Source: Stigmatella aurantiaca (lineage in GTDB: Bacteria; Myxococcota; Myxococcia; Myxococcales; Myxococcaceae). Taken from it: 64,000 nt of DNA. The DNA lies in contig NZ_FOAP01000002.1 in assembly GCF_900109545.1 (NCBI RefSeq), positions 62,001 through 126,000 of the forward strand. Reading direction: 5' to 3'. The notes under the pieces are model-generated. The model searched no databases and was not told where the DNA came from. It saw only the letters and a program-made list of their open reading frames with translations. Below are positions 44,817 through 55,782 of this stretch, one piece after another. Numbering within the stretch: position 1 is the stretch's first letter; each line of letters begins with the position of its first letter. The position numbers and the translations under genes were made by a program.

Positions 44817-46292
44817 ATGAGTTCGAACCTTTCATCCTCGCTGATCAAGGACGTCCCCGCGTCCTTGGTGGTCTTCCTGGTCGCGCTGCCGCTGTCGCTG
44901 GGCATCGCCGTGGCGTCGGGAGCCCCGGTCCAGGCGGGCCTCATCGCCGCCATCGTCGGGGGCATCGTCGTGGGCGTGCTGGGCGGAGCGCCGTTGCAGG
45001 TGAGCGGTCCCGCGGCGGGCCTGTCCGTCATGGTCTATGGCTTCGTGCAGAAGTTCGGCTTCGAGACCACGTGCGTCGTCGCCGCCATGGCCGGCATCCT
45101 CCAGATCGCCGCGGGCTCGGCGGGCATCGCGCAGGCCGCGCTCGCCATCTCCCCGGCGGTGCTGCAGGCGATGCTGGCCGGTATCGGCATCCTCATCGCG
45201 CTGGGCCAGATGCACGTGCTGCTGGGCCACACGCCCAAGGGCTCGGCGCTCAACAACATCCTGGGGCTGGCGGACTCCGTGCCCCATGTGAACGTCAGCG
45301 CGCTCATCGTCGGCGGCTCGACGCTGTTCGTCCTCCTCGCGTGGAACCGCTTCGTGGCCAAGCGTGTGCGCCTCATCCCCGGCTCGCTGATCGCCGTGGT
45401 GGTGGGCACCCTCATGTCGTTCTTCGTGCCGGGTGAAATCCCCCGCGTGTCCATTGGGGCTGGCGTCTTCCAGGAGTTTCACCTGCCCACCCTGGGTGGC
45501 CATCCCATTGGGGACCTGGTGCTGGCGGCCCTGGCGCTCTTCGTGGTGGCCAGCGCCGAGTCGCTGCTGTGTGCCGTGGCCACCGATCAGCTCCACTCCG
45601 GGCCCCGGGCGAACCTGAACCGCGAGCTGTTCGCCCAGGGCGTGGGCAATACGCTCTCGGGCCTCGTGGGAGGCCTGCCCGTCACGGGCGTCATCGTGCG
45701 CAGCTCCACGAACATCGCCGCCGACGCGAAGACGCGCCTGTCGGCCATCCTCCACGGCGTGTGGATGCTGGTGTTCGTGCTGATGTTCTCCGGCCTGCTG
45801 GCGCGCGTGCCCATGGCGGCACTCGCGGCGCTGCTCGTGCACGTCGGCGTGAACCTGGTGAAGATCAAGGAGATCCGCAAGATCGCCGAGTTCAACGAGG
45901 TCATCGTCTATGCCGTCACCCTGACGGGCGTCGTCTTCATCAACCTGCTCTGGGGCATTGGCATCGGCTTCGCCCTGGCGCTGGTGCTGCTGCTGCGCCG
46001 CACGGCCAAGGTGAACCTCTCCACGGAGACGCGCGGCGAGGAGATCCACGTGACGCTCCGAGGCCACCTGAGCTTCCTGTCGGTGCCCGCGGTGACGTCG
46101 CAGCTGCGCTCCATCCCGGCGGCCCGCACGGTGCACATGCGGTTCGAAGTGGATCAGATCGATCACGCGGCCATCGAGGCCATCCGCGCCTGGCGCGTGG
46201 GCTACCAGAACGCAGGCGGCAAGGTCGTGAAGGAGCCGCTGGACGTGCTCTGGCGGGAGCTTCTACCCCGTTCGCTCAGCCCCGCCGCCTAA
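44817..46292 (+). CDS. SulP-family inorganic anion transporter with STAS domain
   Basis: An inner-membrane anion transporter of 491 aa. It begins with the SulP-typical DVPASLVVFLVALPLSLGIA, contains the PVTGVIVRSSTNI segment of the transport core, and ends in a cytoplasmic STAS-like domain (about residues 400-490). Bacterial SulP proteins move bicarbonate, sulfate or dicarboxylates; being first in an operon with dabA and dabB favours bicarbonate. The ATG at 44817 with AAGGAA upstream is preferred over a start at 44778. Expected roughly 12-14 membrane segments, of which 10-11 are evident by eye. Control is by the sigma-54 promoter described at 44720-44735. Confidence 0.93.
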   Translation: MSSNLSSSLIKDVPASLVVFLVALPLSLGIAVASGAPVQAGLIAAIVGGIVVGVLGGAPLQVSGPAAGLSVMVYGFVQKFGFETTCVVAAMAGILQIAAGSAGIAQAALAISPAVLQAMLAGIGILIALGQMHVLLGHTPKGSALNNILGLADSVPHVNVSALIVGGSTLFVLLAWNRFVAKRVRLIPGSLIAVVVGTLMSFFVPGEIPRVSIGAGVFQEFHLPTLGGHPIGDLVLAALALFVVASAESLLCAVATDQLHSGPRANLNRELFAQGVGNTLSGLVGGLPVTGVIVRSSTNIAADAKTRLSAILHGVWMLVFVLMFSGLLARVPMAALAALLVHVGVNLVKIKEIRKIAEFNEVIVYAVTLTGVVFINLLWGIGIGFALALVLLLRRTAKVNLSTETRGEEIHVTLRGHLSFLSVPAVTSQLRSIPAARTVHMRFEVDQIDHAAIEAIRAWRVGYQNAGGKVVKEPLDVLWRELLPRSLSPAA

Positions 46293-46316
46293 AGCAGACC
46301 CGGACAGGTGAAGCCC

Positions 46317-48845
46317 ATGGATACCCCCTCTCGCGTGGACGGCTGGCTCTCCGAGTGCCGCCCCAAGCTGCCGATCCAGAACCCTCTTTGGGCTTTCATC
46401 CACAACAACATCCTGCTCAACCTGGAGGACCGGCCGTTCCGGGAGGTGGTCCGCGAGGCGGCGGCGCTCTACCGGGCGCGGCCCTACGAGACCGAGGACT
46501 TCTACCGCTCGGAGCTCCAGCGGGGCCGCATCCGGCGGGAGAGCCTGGAGGCGGTGCTCGCCCAGGCCCTGCCGGGCAGCGGGCCGGACCGGGTGGAACG
46601 GTTCCTGGCCGAGCCGTCGTTCGGCAACAGCGTGGCGCCGGTGCCGTTGCTGCGCGCCGCCCCGCGCCTGGACGCCGCATACCACGCCTCCTACGACCGG
46701 CTGCTGCAGGACTTCGTCGTGCCGCTCATCGCCTCGTTCCTCGACCAGGGCATGGCGGCCTGGGCCAACCCTTTCAACGAAGGGGCGCTCTGGGGGTACT
46801 TCCAGGCGAGCGTTCACGCCGCGCCGGGCTGGGGGTTCGACTGGGCGGGCCCGCTCAAGGCGAGACAGGAGGCCCACGAGCGGGCAGGGCGCACGGTGGA
46901 CGAGATCATCGACGCCGAGGTGCGCGAGGCGGCCCCCGAGGGACAGGAGGCCGCGTACTGCCTGGAGACGCTCTTCGCGCTCAAGGGCTGGTCGGGCATG
47001 GTCATGCGCCTGGAGGCCGAGCCCGCGCTCGCCCCGGTGGAGGCGCCGCAGGCCTCGCTCAAGGACTGGCTGGCGGTGATGCTCGTCTCCACGCACGCGC
47101 TGGATACGTGGCTGATGGAGCGGCACGGCACCCGCCGGGCGGAAGTGCTGGCCCGGCCCGCGGTGGCCCCTGAGACGGTGTCCCTGGGCCGATTGCACCT
47201 GTGGCAGGAGGCCTACGAGCGGTCCTTCGCGGGCGACTTCCTGGCCCACATCGAGAAGGGGCTCCGTCCGGACACGCCCGGGGCGGTGAGCGCCGCGCCG
47301 CGCTTCCAGGCCCTGATGTGCATGGATGACCGGGAAGAGTCCATGCGGCGCGCGCTCGAGTCGAAGGAGTGCGGCATCGAGACCTGGGGCTACGTGGGCT
47401 TCTTCAACGTGGACATGCGCTTCGAGGCCGTGGGCGCCAGCCGCGCCACCCGCCAGTGTCCCCCCGTCGTCGAGCCCTCGCGCACCATCAAGGAAGTGCC
47501 CCTGGACGGAGAGGCCGAGCGGCTGGCGCGGGCGCGCAGCGCGGGCCGGGCCGGGGGCAGGGCGCAGCTCTTCAGCTTCTACCACTCGCGGACGTTGATC
47601 CGCGGCTTCTTCGTCTCGCTGGCGCTGGGGCTGTTGAGCTTCCTGCCACTGGTGCTGAAGGTGCTGATGCCCAGCCGGATGACCCGGCTGCGCCGCGCCG
47701 TGCAGCGCAAGGCCTTCCCGCACCCGCGCACGGCCCTGGCGCTGGATGCGCAGGGCGGGTACTCGCTGGATGAGCAGGCGAACATCGTTGAAGGCGCCCT
47801 GAAGACCATCGGGCTGACGCGCCAGTTCGCCCCGCTGGTGGCGGTGGTGGCCCACGGCTCGACGAACACGAACAACCCTTTCCGGCAGGCGTACGGCTGC
47901 GGCGCGTGCTCGGGCAACCCGGGCGAGCCCAACGCCCGGGCCTTCACGCTGATGGCCAACCGCCCCGAGGTCCGCGAGCGTCTGGCCGCGCGGGGCCTGA
48001 ACATCCCGGCCACCACGCTCTTCGTGGCCTGCTACCACGACACCAGCGTGGACACCGTGGAGGTGCTCGACCGGGACCGGCTGCCGGCGGAGCGCCTCGC
48101 GGAGGTGGCGGAGCTGGAGGCGCGCATGGGCCGGGCGTGCCGGATGAACGCCCTGGAGCGGTGCCAGCGGTTCAGCCAGGGGCCCAAGGTGGGCTTGGAG
48201 GCGGCGGCGCAGCACGTGCTCGACCGGGGCCATGATCTCTCCCAGCCCCGGCCCGAGTACGGCCACAACCGCGTCGCGGCCTGCATCGTCGGACGGCGGG
48301 AGCTGACGGCGCAGACGTTCCTCGATCGCCGCTCCTTCCTCGTGTCGTACGATGCGACGCAGGACCAGGGTGGGGCGAACATGCGCTCGGCCATCCTCGG
48401 CACGGTGCCCGTGGCGGTGAACATCGCCATGGACTACTACTTCTCGCGCGTGGACAACGAGGGGTTCGGCGCGGGCTCCAAGCTGCCGCTGAACGTCGTG
48501 TCGCTGCTGGGGGTGCTCACCGGCTCCAAGAGCGACCTGCGCATCGGCCTGGCCCAGCAGATGGTGGAGCTGCACGAGCCCATGCGCATCCTCGTGGCCG
48601 TGGAGGCCACCGAGAAGGATCTGCGGCACCTGATCGACACCCATCCGCGCATGCGCCGCATGGTGCGGGGGGAGTGGATGCGGCTGGTGCGGATCGATCC
48701 CTCCACCCGTGCCATCGAGCTCTGGGAGGGCCAGGACTTCGTGCCCTGGCGTGCGCTGTGGCCGGAGTTCCGCGAGGTGAAGCCGCCCGCCTTGCCCGCC
48801 ATCCTCGATCTTCGCCACGACCGGCCCGCCGAGGTGTACGCGTGA
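46317..48845 (+). CDS. dabA: DabA-type inorganic carbon transporter subunit (DUF2309/UPF0753)
   Basis: Cytoplasmic, membrane-associated subunit (842 aa) of the DAB complex, a beta-carbonic-anhydrase-like protein thought to hydrate CO2 in one direction using the ion gradient through DabB. The zinc-site residues proposed for Halothiobacillus DabA (Cys351, Asp353, His524, Cys539) correspond to C335 and D337 (ALMCMDDREE), H513 (VAHGSTNTNN) and C528 (AYGCGACSG), with the His-Cys spacing of 15 conserved, so the site is intact. The start is ATG at 46317 with AGGTGA six bases upstream (GTG at 46308 is less likely). It lies 24 bases after the SulP stop, and its stop is overlapped by the dabB start. 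Confidence 0.93.
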   Translation: MDTPSRVDGWLSECRPKLPIQNPLWAFIHNNILLNLEDRPFREVVREAAALYRARPYETEDFYRSELQRGRIRRESLEAVLAQALPGSGPDRVERFLAEPSFGNSVAPVPLLRAAPRLDAAYHASYDRLLQDFVVPLIASFLDQGMAAWANPFNEGALWGYFQASVHAAPGWGFDWAGPLKARQEAHERAGRTVDEIIDAEVREAAPEGQEAAYCLETLFALKGWSGMVMRLEAEPALAPVEAPQASLKDWLAVMLVSTHALDTWLMERHGTRRAEVLARPAVAPETVSLGRLHLWQEAYERSFAGDFLAHIEKGLRPDTPGAVSAAPRFQALMCMDDREESMRRALESKECGIETWGYVGFFNVDMRFEAVGASRATRQCPPVVEPSRTIKEVPLDGEAERLARARSAGRAGGRAQLFSFYHSRTLIRGFFVSLALGLLSFLPLVLKVLMPSRMTRLRRAVQRKAFPHPRTALALDAQGGYSLDEQANIVEGALKTIGLTRQFAPLVAVVAHGSTNTNNPFRQAYGCGACSGNPGEPNARAFTLMANRPEVRERLAARGLNIPATTLFVACYHDTSVDTVEVLDRDRLPAERLAEVAELEARMGRACRMNALERCQRFSQGPKVGLEAAAQHVLDRGHDLSQPRPEYGHNRVAACIVGRRELTAQTFLDRRSFLVSYDATQDQGGANMRSAILGTVPVAVNIAMDYYFSRVDNEGFGAGSKLPLNVVSLLGVLTGSKSDLRIGLAQQMVELHEPMRILVAVEATEKDLRHLIDTHPRMRRMVRGEWMRLVRIDPSTRAIELWEGQDFVPWRALWPEFREVKPPALPAILDLRHDRPAEVYA

Positions 48846-50140
48846 ACCTCCAGAACTTCTCCCTGCTGGCCCTGGCCTGGGCGGCGCTCATTCCCGCCGT
48901 GCTCGGGATCGCCCAGCTGTGCGGCCTCCGGCTTCCGGAGCGGCTTACGCAGCGGCTCGCCGTGGCGCATGCCGCGGGGTTGCTGGCCGCGGCCCTGGTC
49001 CTGGGGGGCCTCTTCGTCCAGACGCCCGAGCGCCTCGTGGAGGTGGCGACGCCGCCCCTGCTCGTGACGCACGGCTACGAGTGGCGGGTGGTGCTGCTCA
49101 TCGACCGGCTCTCCGTCACGTACATGGCCCTGGTGGCGCTCATCTACCCGGTCATCGTGCGCTTCTCCCGTCCGTCGTTCCACCGGGAGCCGGGCTCCCA
49201 GCGCTACTGGTTCCTCGTGACGCTGCTGGCCTTCGCGCTCACGTCCGTGTCGCTCGCGGGCAACATCGACGTGCTCTACCTGGGCTGGGAGCTGGTGGGC
49301 GTCTCGTCGGTGATGCTGATCGCCTTCTTCCGGCGCAACCCGCGCAGCTACCAGAACAGCCTGCGCGCGCTCGTCTACTACCGCGTGTGCGATCTGGGGC
49401 TGCTCGGCGCGGCCATGTGGATCCACCACGCGCTGCCCACCGCGGACTTCTCCCACTTCGCGGAGAACGCCTCGGTGCCCACGGCGGCGGGGGTGGCCCT
49501 GGTGCTGCTGTTCGCCACGCTGGCGAAGTCCGCCCAGTTTCCCATGTCGCCCTGGCTCCACCGCGCCATGGAGGGCCCGGCGTCCTCGAGCGCCATCTTC
49601 TATGGCGCGCTGTCCGTCCACCTGGGGCCCTTGCTGCTCCTGCGCACGAGCGCGCTGTGGATGCCGCACCCGGGGGTGCGCGTGGCCATGGCGGCGGTGG
49701 GCCTGCTGACGGCGGTGTTCGCCACGCTCGTGGGCCACACGCGCCCCGATGCGAAGACGTCGCTGGCCTATGCGACGATGGCGCAGCTCGGGCTGCTGTA
49801 CGTGGAGATCAGCCTCGGGCTGCACACGCTCGCGCTCGTCCACCTGTGCGCGCACGCCGGCCTGAGGTCGTGGCAGTTCCTGCGCTCCTCCTCACTCATC
49901 CAGGACTTTCAGGACAACCCGCTCGTGGGGACGGATGTCCGCCTGCGGCGGCGTGCCCGCTGGGAGCTGCTGCTGCCCGTGAGAGCCCGCCAGTCGCTGT
50001 ATCTGGCGGCCTCGCGGTTGTTCTGGCTGGACAGCATCCAGTGGCGCTTCATCGCGCGGCCCTTCCTGGGGTTCTTTACGTGGCTTGCCACCCTTGAGGA
50101 CCGTCTGCTCGGGGGCTCCCCGCGCCAGCGGAACAGCTGA
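48842..50140 (+). CDS. dabB: DabB-type ion-conducting membrane subunit (NuoL/MrpA-like)
   Basis: A proton/sodium-conducting membrane subunit of 432 aa from the proton-conducting membrane transporter family (PF00361). The core motif FATLAKSAQFPMSPWLHRAM, with its buried Lys, and EGPASSSAIFYGALSVHLG match NuoL-type antiporters; about eleven hydrophobic segments are seen. GTG at 48842 overlaps the dabA stop (GTGA), a strong coupling that fits a two-subunit complex. The C-terminus loses the long amphipathic helix of NuoL and ends in a basic cytoplasmic tail. It probably couples ion flow to CO2 hydration by DabA. Confidence 0.9.
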   Translation: MNLQNFSLLALAWAALIPAVLGIAQLCGLRLPERLTQRLAVAHAAGLLAAALVLGGLFVQTPERLVEVATPPLLVTHGYEWRVVLLIDRLSVTYMALVALIYPVIVRFSRPSFHREPGSQRYWFLVTLLAFALTSVSLAGNIDVLYLGWELVGVSSVMLIAFFRRNPRSYQNSLRALVYYRVCDLGLLGAAMWIHHALPTADFSHFAENASVPTAAGVALVLLFATLAKSAQFPMSPWLHRAMEGPASSSAIFYGALSVHLGPLLLLRTSALWMPHPGVRVAMAAVGLLTAVFATLVGHTRPDAKTSLAYATMAQLGLLYVEISLGLHTLALVHLCAHAGLRSWQFLRSSSLIQDFQDNPLVGTDVRLRRRARWELLLPVRARQSLYLAASRLFWLDSIQWRFIARPFLGFFTWLATLEDRLLGGSPRQRNS

Positions 50141-51204
50141 TGGCCGAAGCATCCTTGAATCTCGGTGAAGGACAGATGGCCTCAGCCGTTCCCGCCCGTG
50201 CCACGGGCCGATGGTCCTTGGGGGTGGGCGGTGCCGCCGCGCTGGGCATCTGGCTGGCCCCGACGCGTCCGCTGTTCGCCGTGGCGTGGGCGGCCTTCTT
50301 CGTGTGGCTGTGCGTGCGGGCCAGCGTGGGAAGCCCGGGGCGCTCCGGCCGCATCCCCCTCCTGCCGATGGTGGCGGGGCTGGTGACCACGGTGCTGGCG
50401 ATCTGGACCACGCCGGCGCAGCCGCTCGCCGCGCTGGGGGCCGCCGTGGCCGGAGGGCTCCTGCCATTCCACCTGTGGGTGGAGGACCTGCGCCGGCGGC
50501 TCCAGTGGCAGGAGTTCCTCCTGCTCCTGCTCTGCCAGCCGGGGGTGGCCTGGCTCCACCGCGCCGTGGGGGAGGACCCCACCGCGCTCAGCGGCTCGCG
50601 GGGCACCGTGGTGCTGATCCTCTTCGTGGCGAGCGCCCTCGTACAGTCCGGCCTCGGGCTGGTGCGCCAGGAGCCCACGCGGGCGCTCTCGGCCATCACC
50701 TTCTCGCAGTCCTGGCTGCTGATGGCGGGCGCCTTCGCCGGACACATCGGCTGGGAGTCAGCGCGGGTGCTCCTCATCTCCACCGTGGCGGGCAGCTTCG
50801 TGCTGATGACCATCACCGGCCTGCTCAAGGACACCTATGGCATCGAGCGGCTGGCGCCGGACAATGGGCTGGCCGAGGTGGCGCCGGACTTGCACCGGCT
50901 CTTCATCGCCATGGGGTGGCTCTTCGTCGGGCTCCCGGGAGGCCTGGCCTTCTTCGCGGAGGACCTGCTCTTCCACGCGCTCCTGGAGCACTCCCTCACG
51001 GCCACGATCGGGTTCCTGGCCGCCACGGCGCTGAACGGCATCGTGTTCTACCGGGTCTACGCGAGCCTCTTCTGCGGACCCACGCGCCCCGAGCTGAGAG
51101 ACCTTCCCTCCAGCGCGGCCTCCCGCCGCTGGCGCGTGGCGCTGCTGACGGCGGTGACGGGGCTCGTCATCCTGGGAGGTTTCGTTCCCGCGCTCTTCGT
51201 GTAA
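50140..51204 (+). CDS. Second NuoL/NuoM-like membrane subunit of the Dab operon
   Basis: A 354-aa membrane protein with nine to ten hydrophobic segments, distantly like proton-conducting quinone oxidoreductase subunits; GGLLPFHLWVEDL resembles the conserved 'FPFHxWLP' loop of NuoL/M. Motifs are weaker than in DabB: the buried Lys motif is not obvious, and the loop after LLKDTYGIERLAPDNG is novel. The ATG overlaps the dabB stop by one base (TGATG), so it belongs to the same translation unit. Standard DAB systems need only DabA and DabB, so this may be an accessory or regulatory channel subunit. Identification beyond the superfamily is tentative. Confidence 0.75.
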   Translation: MAEASLNLGEGQMASAVPARATGRWSLGVGGAAALGIWLAPTRPLFAVAWAAFFVWLCVRASVGSPGRSGRIPLLPMVAGLVTTVLAIWTTPAQPLAALGAAVAGGLLPFHLWVEDLRRRLQWQEFLLLLLCQPGVAWLHRAVGEDPTALSGSRGTVVLILFVASALVQSGLGLVRQEPTRALSAITFSQSWLLMAGAFAGHIGWESARVLLISTVAGSFVLMTITGLLKDTYGIERLAPDNGLAEVAPDLHRLFIAMGWLFVGLPGGLAFFAEDLLFHALLEHSLTATIGFLAATALNGIVFYRVYASLFCGPTRPELRDLPSSAASRRWRVALLTAVTGLVILGGFVPALFV

Positions 51205-51271
51205 CGGGGGCGCAACGTTTGGCGCCTCCTGCCGACAATCTAGGCAAGACACACACACAGGAGAGCCAAAC

Positions 51272-51835
51272 ATGTTCAAGCGAATCTTTGGATCTGCTCC
51301 CCAGACCCCTCCTTCCTATCCCTCTTCCAAGCCGACCTATAAGGACCTGAAGGCCTCCATCGGCCAGGACGACTTCTACAAGAAGATGGCCGAGGCCGAT
51401 CCGGCCAACGCCGGCAAGTGGAAGGAGATGGTGGAGGTCCAGAAGCAGTTCAAGGACGCCGAGCCCTCGTACCGCCACCCGGAAGCGCGGACCTACAGCG
51501 AGTCCAACCGCGAGACGTTGCACCGCGCGGCCACCAAGCTGCTCAAGGAGCAGGGCGCGGACCATGTCTACGACGACTTCATCCGGATGCACCCGGCGGT
51601 GTTCAAGGAGAACGGGGCCTGCTCGCTGCCGGTGATGGCGCAGGTGAGCATCCTCGGCAACACCAAGTCGACCATGGTGAACGGTGAGAACGCGAAGCAC
51701 CTGCTCACCGGCCTGAAGAACGACTCCCAGTACCTGGATCTCGTCCAGGCCGCGGCCCAGAAGACGCGCGAGGCCCGCCAGAAGGAGGGCAAGCCCGTCA
51801 CCCTCAGCGGCTATACGATCCGGAAGCAGGATTAG
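51272..51835 (+). CDS. Hypothetical 187-residue protein
   Basis: A cytoplasmic protein without signal peptide or membrane segment. It is rich in Lys, Glu and Gln, with helical segments (DDFYKKMAEADPANAGKWKE, then RETLHRAATKLLKEQGADHV) and a short beta region around residues 120-140 (SLPVMAQVSILGNTKS). ATG at 51272 has AGGAGAG seven bases upstream, a strong ribosome site. A hairpin at 51855-51869 ends the transcript. It is 67 bases downstream of the Dab operon and may have its own promoter. I do not recognise the family; no catalytic motif is apparent. Confidence 0.7.
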   Translation: MFKRIFGSAPQTPPSYPSSKPTYKDLKASIGQDDFYKKMAEADPANAGKWKEMVEVQKQFKDAEPSYRHPEARTYSESNRETLHRAATKLLKEQGADHVYDDFIRMHPAVFKENGACSLPVMAQVSILGNTKSTMVNGENAKHLLTGLKNDSQYLDLVQAAAQKTREARQKEGKPVTLSGYTIRKQD

Positions 51836-51854
51836 GGCAGCGGCTGTCCCAAAA

Positions 51855-51869
51855 TGCCCCGGTGGGGCA
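51855..51869. terminator. Bidirectional terminator-like hairpin
   Basis: TGCCCC (51855-51860) pairs with GGGGCA (51864-51869) across a three-base loop, with ATTT after it on the plus strand and a TTTT run after it on the minus strand. It lies between two convergent genes (stops at 51835 and 51872). Confidence 0.6.
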
Positions 51870-51871
51870 AT

Positions 51872-52300
51872 TTAGGAACAGGGCACCAGCGTCCAGGCCG
51901 CGGCGCACAGCTCGTCCACGTCGAACGGCTTGTCGATGACCTGGGCCGCGCCGAGCCGCCGGGCCTCCTCGTGGGTCGCCTCGTCCCCGAAGCTGGTGAT
52001 GAGGATGACGGGGAGCCCCGCGTGCACGCGCCGCAGCTGGGCCAGCACCTCCAGCCCCGTGCAGCCCGGCATCCGCACATCGCTGATGAGCAGGTGGGGC
52101 AGTTGCTCGGGGGCCTGGGTCGCGCAGTGCACCAGCAGGCTCAGCGTCTCCCGTCCATCCCGGAGCTCGGTGACGTGAAAGCCCGAGCGCCGCAGGGCCC
52201 GCGCCAGCAAGCACCGCAGCTCCGTGTCATCCTCCGCCAGCAGCAGGCGGGGCGTGGCATCGGCGGGCATCCCCTCGGTACGCGGTGGCGAGTGCTTCAT
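51872..52300 (-). CDS. Stand-alone response regulator receiver
   Basis: A receiver domain of 142 aa without output. The acidic pair is in LAEDDTELR (residues 21-28), phospho-acceptor D74 in LISDVRMPG, Thr102 in LITSFG, and Lys124 in VIDKPFD. It is the last gene of a minus-strand cluster, 35 bases after the NtrC-type regulator, so it may compete for or relay phosphate from the same histidine kinase. ATG at 52300 has no strong ribosome site nearby; an internal Met at residue 11 is an alternative start. Confidence 0.9.
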   Translation of the reverse strand: MKHSPPRTEGMPADATPRLLLAEDDTELRCLLARALRRSGFHVTELRDGRETLSLLVHCATQAPEQLPHLLISDVRMPGCTGLEVLAQLRRVHAGLPVILITSFGDEATHEEARRLGAAQVIDKPFDVDELCAAAWTLVPCS

Positions 52301-52335
52301 GCTGGGAGATTCAAACCAGCATTTCCCGTGCCACC

Positions 52336-53705
<1,370 letters not shown>

Positions 53706-53706
<1 letters not shown>

Positions 53707-55157
53707 CAGGGGCCTCCGGGGGGAAGATACACGGAGAAGCAACTGCCACGGCCGGGCTCGCTGCGCACGGCAATCCAGCCGCCGTGGTCCTGCACGAGCC
53801 CATGGGAGACGGACAGCCCCAGGCCCGTGCCCTCGCCCACGTCCTTGGTGGTGAAGAACGGATCGAAGATGTGGGGCAGATCCTCCGGCTGGATGCCCTC
53901 GCCCTCGTCCTCCACGTCCAGGCGGATCCACTCCGTCTCCGGGGCGCCCGGCTCGCTGGGGACGGCCGCGCGGGCAGGCCCGGCGCGCACGCGCAGGGTA
54001 CCGGGGCGCTTCATGGCATGGATGCCGTTCATCACCAGGTTGGTGAGCACCTGCTGAAGCTGGCCGTTGTCCACCTCCAGGACCAGGGACTCGGGCACCT
54101 CGGAGACCAGGGTGACGCTGCGCTTGCTGGCCAGGGGCCGCAGCAGCGCCAGGGTGTGCGTGACGAGCTGGGCGATGTTCTCCGGGGCCCGGCGGGGCGC
54201 GCGGCGGCGGGCGAAGTCCAGGAGCTGGCGGATGATGCGCGTCATGTGCTGGGCCTGCTGGGAGATGATCTGCGCGCACTCGGCCACCTCCTCGCCCACC
54301 GCCTCGCCGGAGGAGATCATCTTCGAGCGGCCGAGCACCACGTTGAGCGGGGTGCCCAGCTCGTGCGCCACGCCCGAGGCCAGCTTGCCCACGGTGGTGA
54401 GCCGGTCCGCATGCCGCAGCCGCTCCAGCGTGGACAGGTGCGCGGTGGTCTCCTGGGCGATCTTCTCCCGGGCCGCCAGGAGCAGCTCCGCCATGCGGTT
54501 CATCGCCACGGCGAGCGTGCGCAGCTCGTCGTTCTGGCTCAGGTAGACGCGCTCCTGCAGGTGGCCCTCGCCGATGCGGTGCGCCAGCCGCACGAGCTGA
54601 TTGACGGGCTTGCCGACGAGGCGGCGGCCCATCGCCATGGCCACCAGCAGGAACGCCCCGGCGATGGCGCAGGTGGCGATGGCCGCGTTCTGCACCGTGT
54701 TGCGCACGTGCTGGTGCTCCTCGCCCAGGGACTCGGAGATTTCAATGGCCCCCAGGTGCGTGTTGATGAAGACCGGGGTGTAGGAGCGCAGCATCCCGGC
54801 GCCCGCGCTGTTGTCCACCAGCGAGCCATCCTGCCCCGCGCGGAGCGTGCCCAGCAGCGGGGCGGGGAGGGCCGGGGGCACGTGGCCTTGGGCCCCATCC
54901 AGCCACACCCAGCGCAGGTACACCTGGGCCTGGAAGCGGTTGGCCTGCTCCAGCAGCGTGAGCGCCTCGGCTTCGCCTTCCTCCTGCCAGGCCCGGGCGA
55001 TGGAGCCCGCCAGGGTGTGGCCCAGCAGCCGGTGGTCGTGCCGCATGTCAATGGCGGAACGGTCCAGCTCCCGGCGGACTTCCAGCGTCTCCAGCACCGT
55101 CATGACGGCGATGGCCAGCAGCGTGAGGGCGAGGGTGATTTTGCGCGCGAGTTTCAC
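53706..55157 (-). CDS. Membrane sensor histidine kinase (NtrB/NtrY-like)
   Basis: A 483-aa inner-membrane kinase. A first hydrophobic segment (about 9-24), a periplasmic sensor of about 130 residues, and a second segment (about 155-178) are followed by a HAMP-like linker (about 178-230). The dimerisation domain has H265 in GVAHELGTPLNVV, and the ATPase has LTNLVMNGIHAM, the DEGEGI box and GEGTGLGLSV. The sensor domain has no clear ligand motif. It partners the NtrC-type regulator whose start overlaps its stop. The 221-bp region upstream is AT-richer than its surroundings and probably holds its promoter. Confidence 0.93.
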
Positions 55158-55378
55158 GGAGGCTTCGACAAACCATGTATCCGGTATCCGCGCAAAAGGG
55201 TGCTACCACTGTGTGCGGCGTTCAACAGGGGTCTCTGAGTTTCACTGATTTCATAAACAATCAGAACACGTCGTGAAGTTTGGCGCGTAAGTGAAAGCAG
55301 AAACTCGAAAATATCCGGGATGATCTTTTTAGACGCGGAAGCGCTGTGCGCGCCTCTGCTCCACGAGGGAGAGCGGTC

Positions 55379-55756
55379 ATGACGGGATTGTTGCTCATGG
55401 GTTTGGCTTCACTTCATCTCGTCACGGCGGATGTTTCAGGCGCAGCTGTTCCCACGTGTCAGGCCACCGCCGAGGGCCCCACGTTCGGGCTGGGCACCGG
55501 GTTGATGTATTTCCATTTCACCACCACGTGCGATGCTGTGGTGAACGCCATCACCGTCAACGCGTCCGTGGACGGCCCGCGCCAGGATCGCTCGGGCTCG
55601 AAAACGTGTGTTGACAGCAGCACGTGTACGTATGTGCTCAGCGTTCCGTATGCGCGCGGCACATGGCTGTGGACCAACGCGTCAGCCATTGTGTCTCAGC
55701 CTTCGTCGAAGTCGGTTCCGCTCTCGGCGACGAACGCTGTCACCTATAGTCAGTAG
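55379..55756 (+). CDS. Small secreted protein
   Basis: A 125-aa exported protein with a signal peptide (about residues 1-22, GLLLMGLASLHLV) and four Cys, of which three lie in the central part, suggesting a disulfide-bonded beta-rich fold; TCDAVVNAITVNASVDG and CTYVLSVPYARGTW look like strands. ATG at 55379 has GGGAGAG nine bases upstream; an upstream GTG at 55346 is less likely. The gene and its 220-bp upstream region are less GC-rich than neighbours, and codons ending in A or T are commoner, hinting at a recent acquisition or an orphan gene. Unrecognised family; 26 bases upstream of the CBM lipoprotein gene. Confidence 0.65.
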   Translation: MTGLLLMGLASLHLVTADVSGAAVPTCQATAEGPTFGLGTGLMYFHFTTTCDAVVNAITVNASVDGPRQDRSGSKTCVDSSTCTYVLSVPYARGTWLWTNASAIVSQPSSKSVPLSATNAVTYSQ

Positions 55757-55782
55757 GAGGTGTTGAAAACCGGGAGGGAGCC

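Noticed and set aside
55280-55300. A TGGCGC sequence upstream of the small secreted protein
   Set aside because: The following -12 element is absent (no GC after GG-N10).
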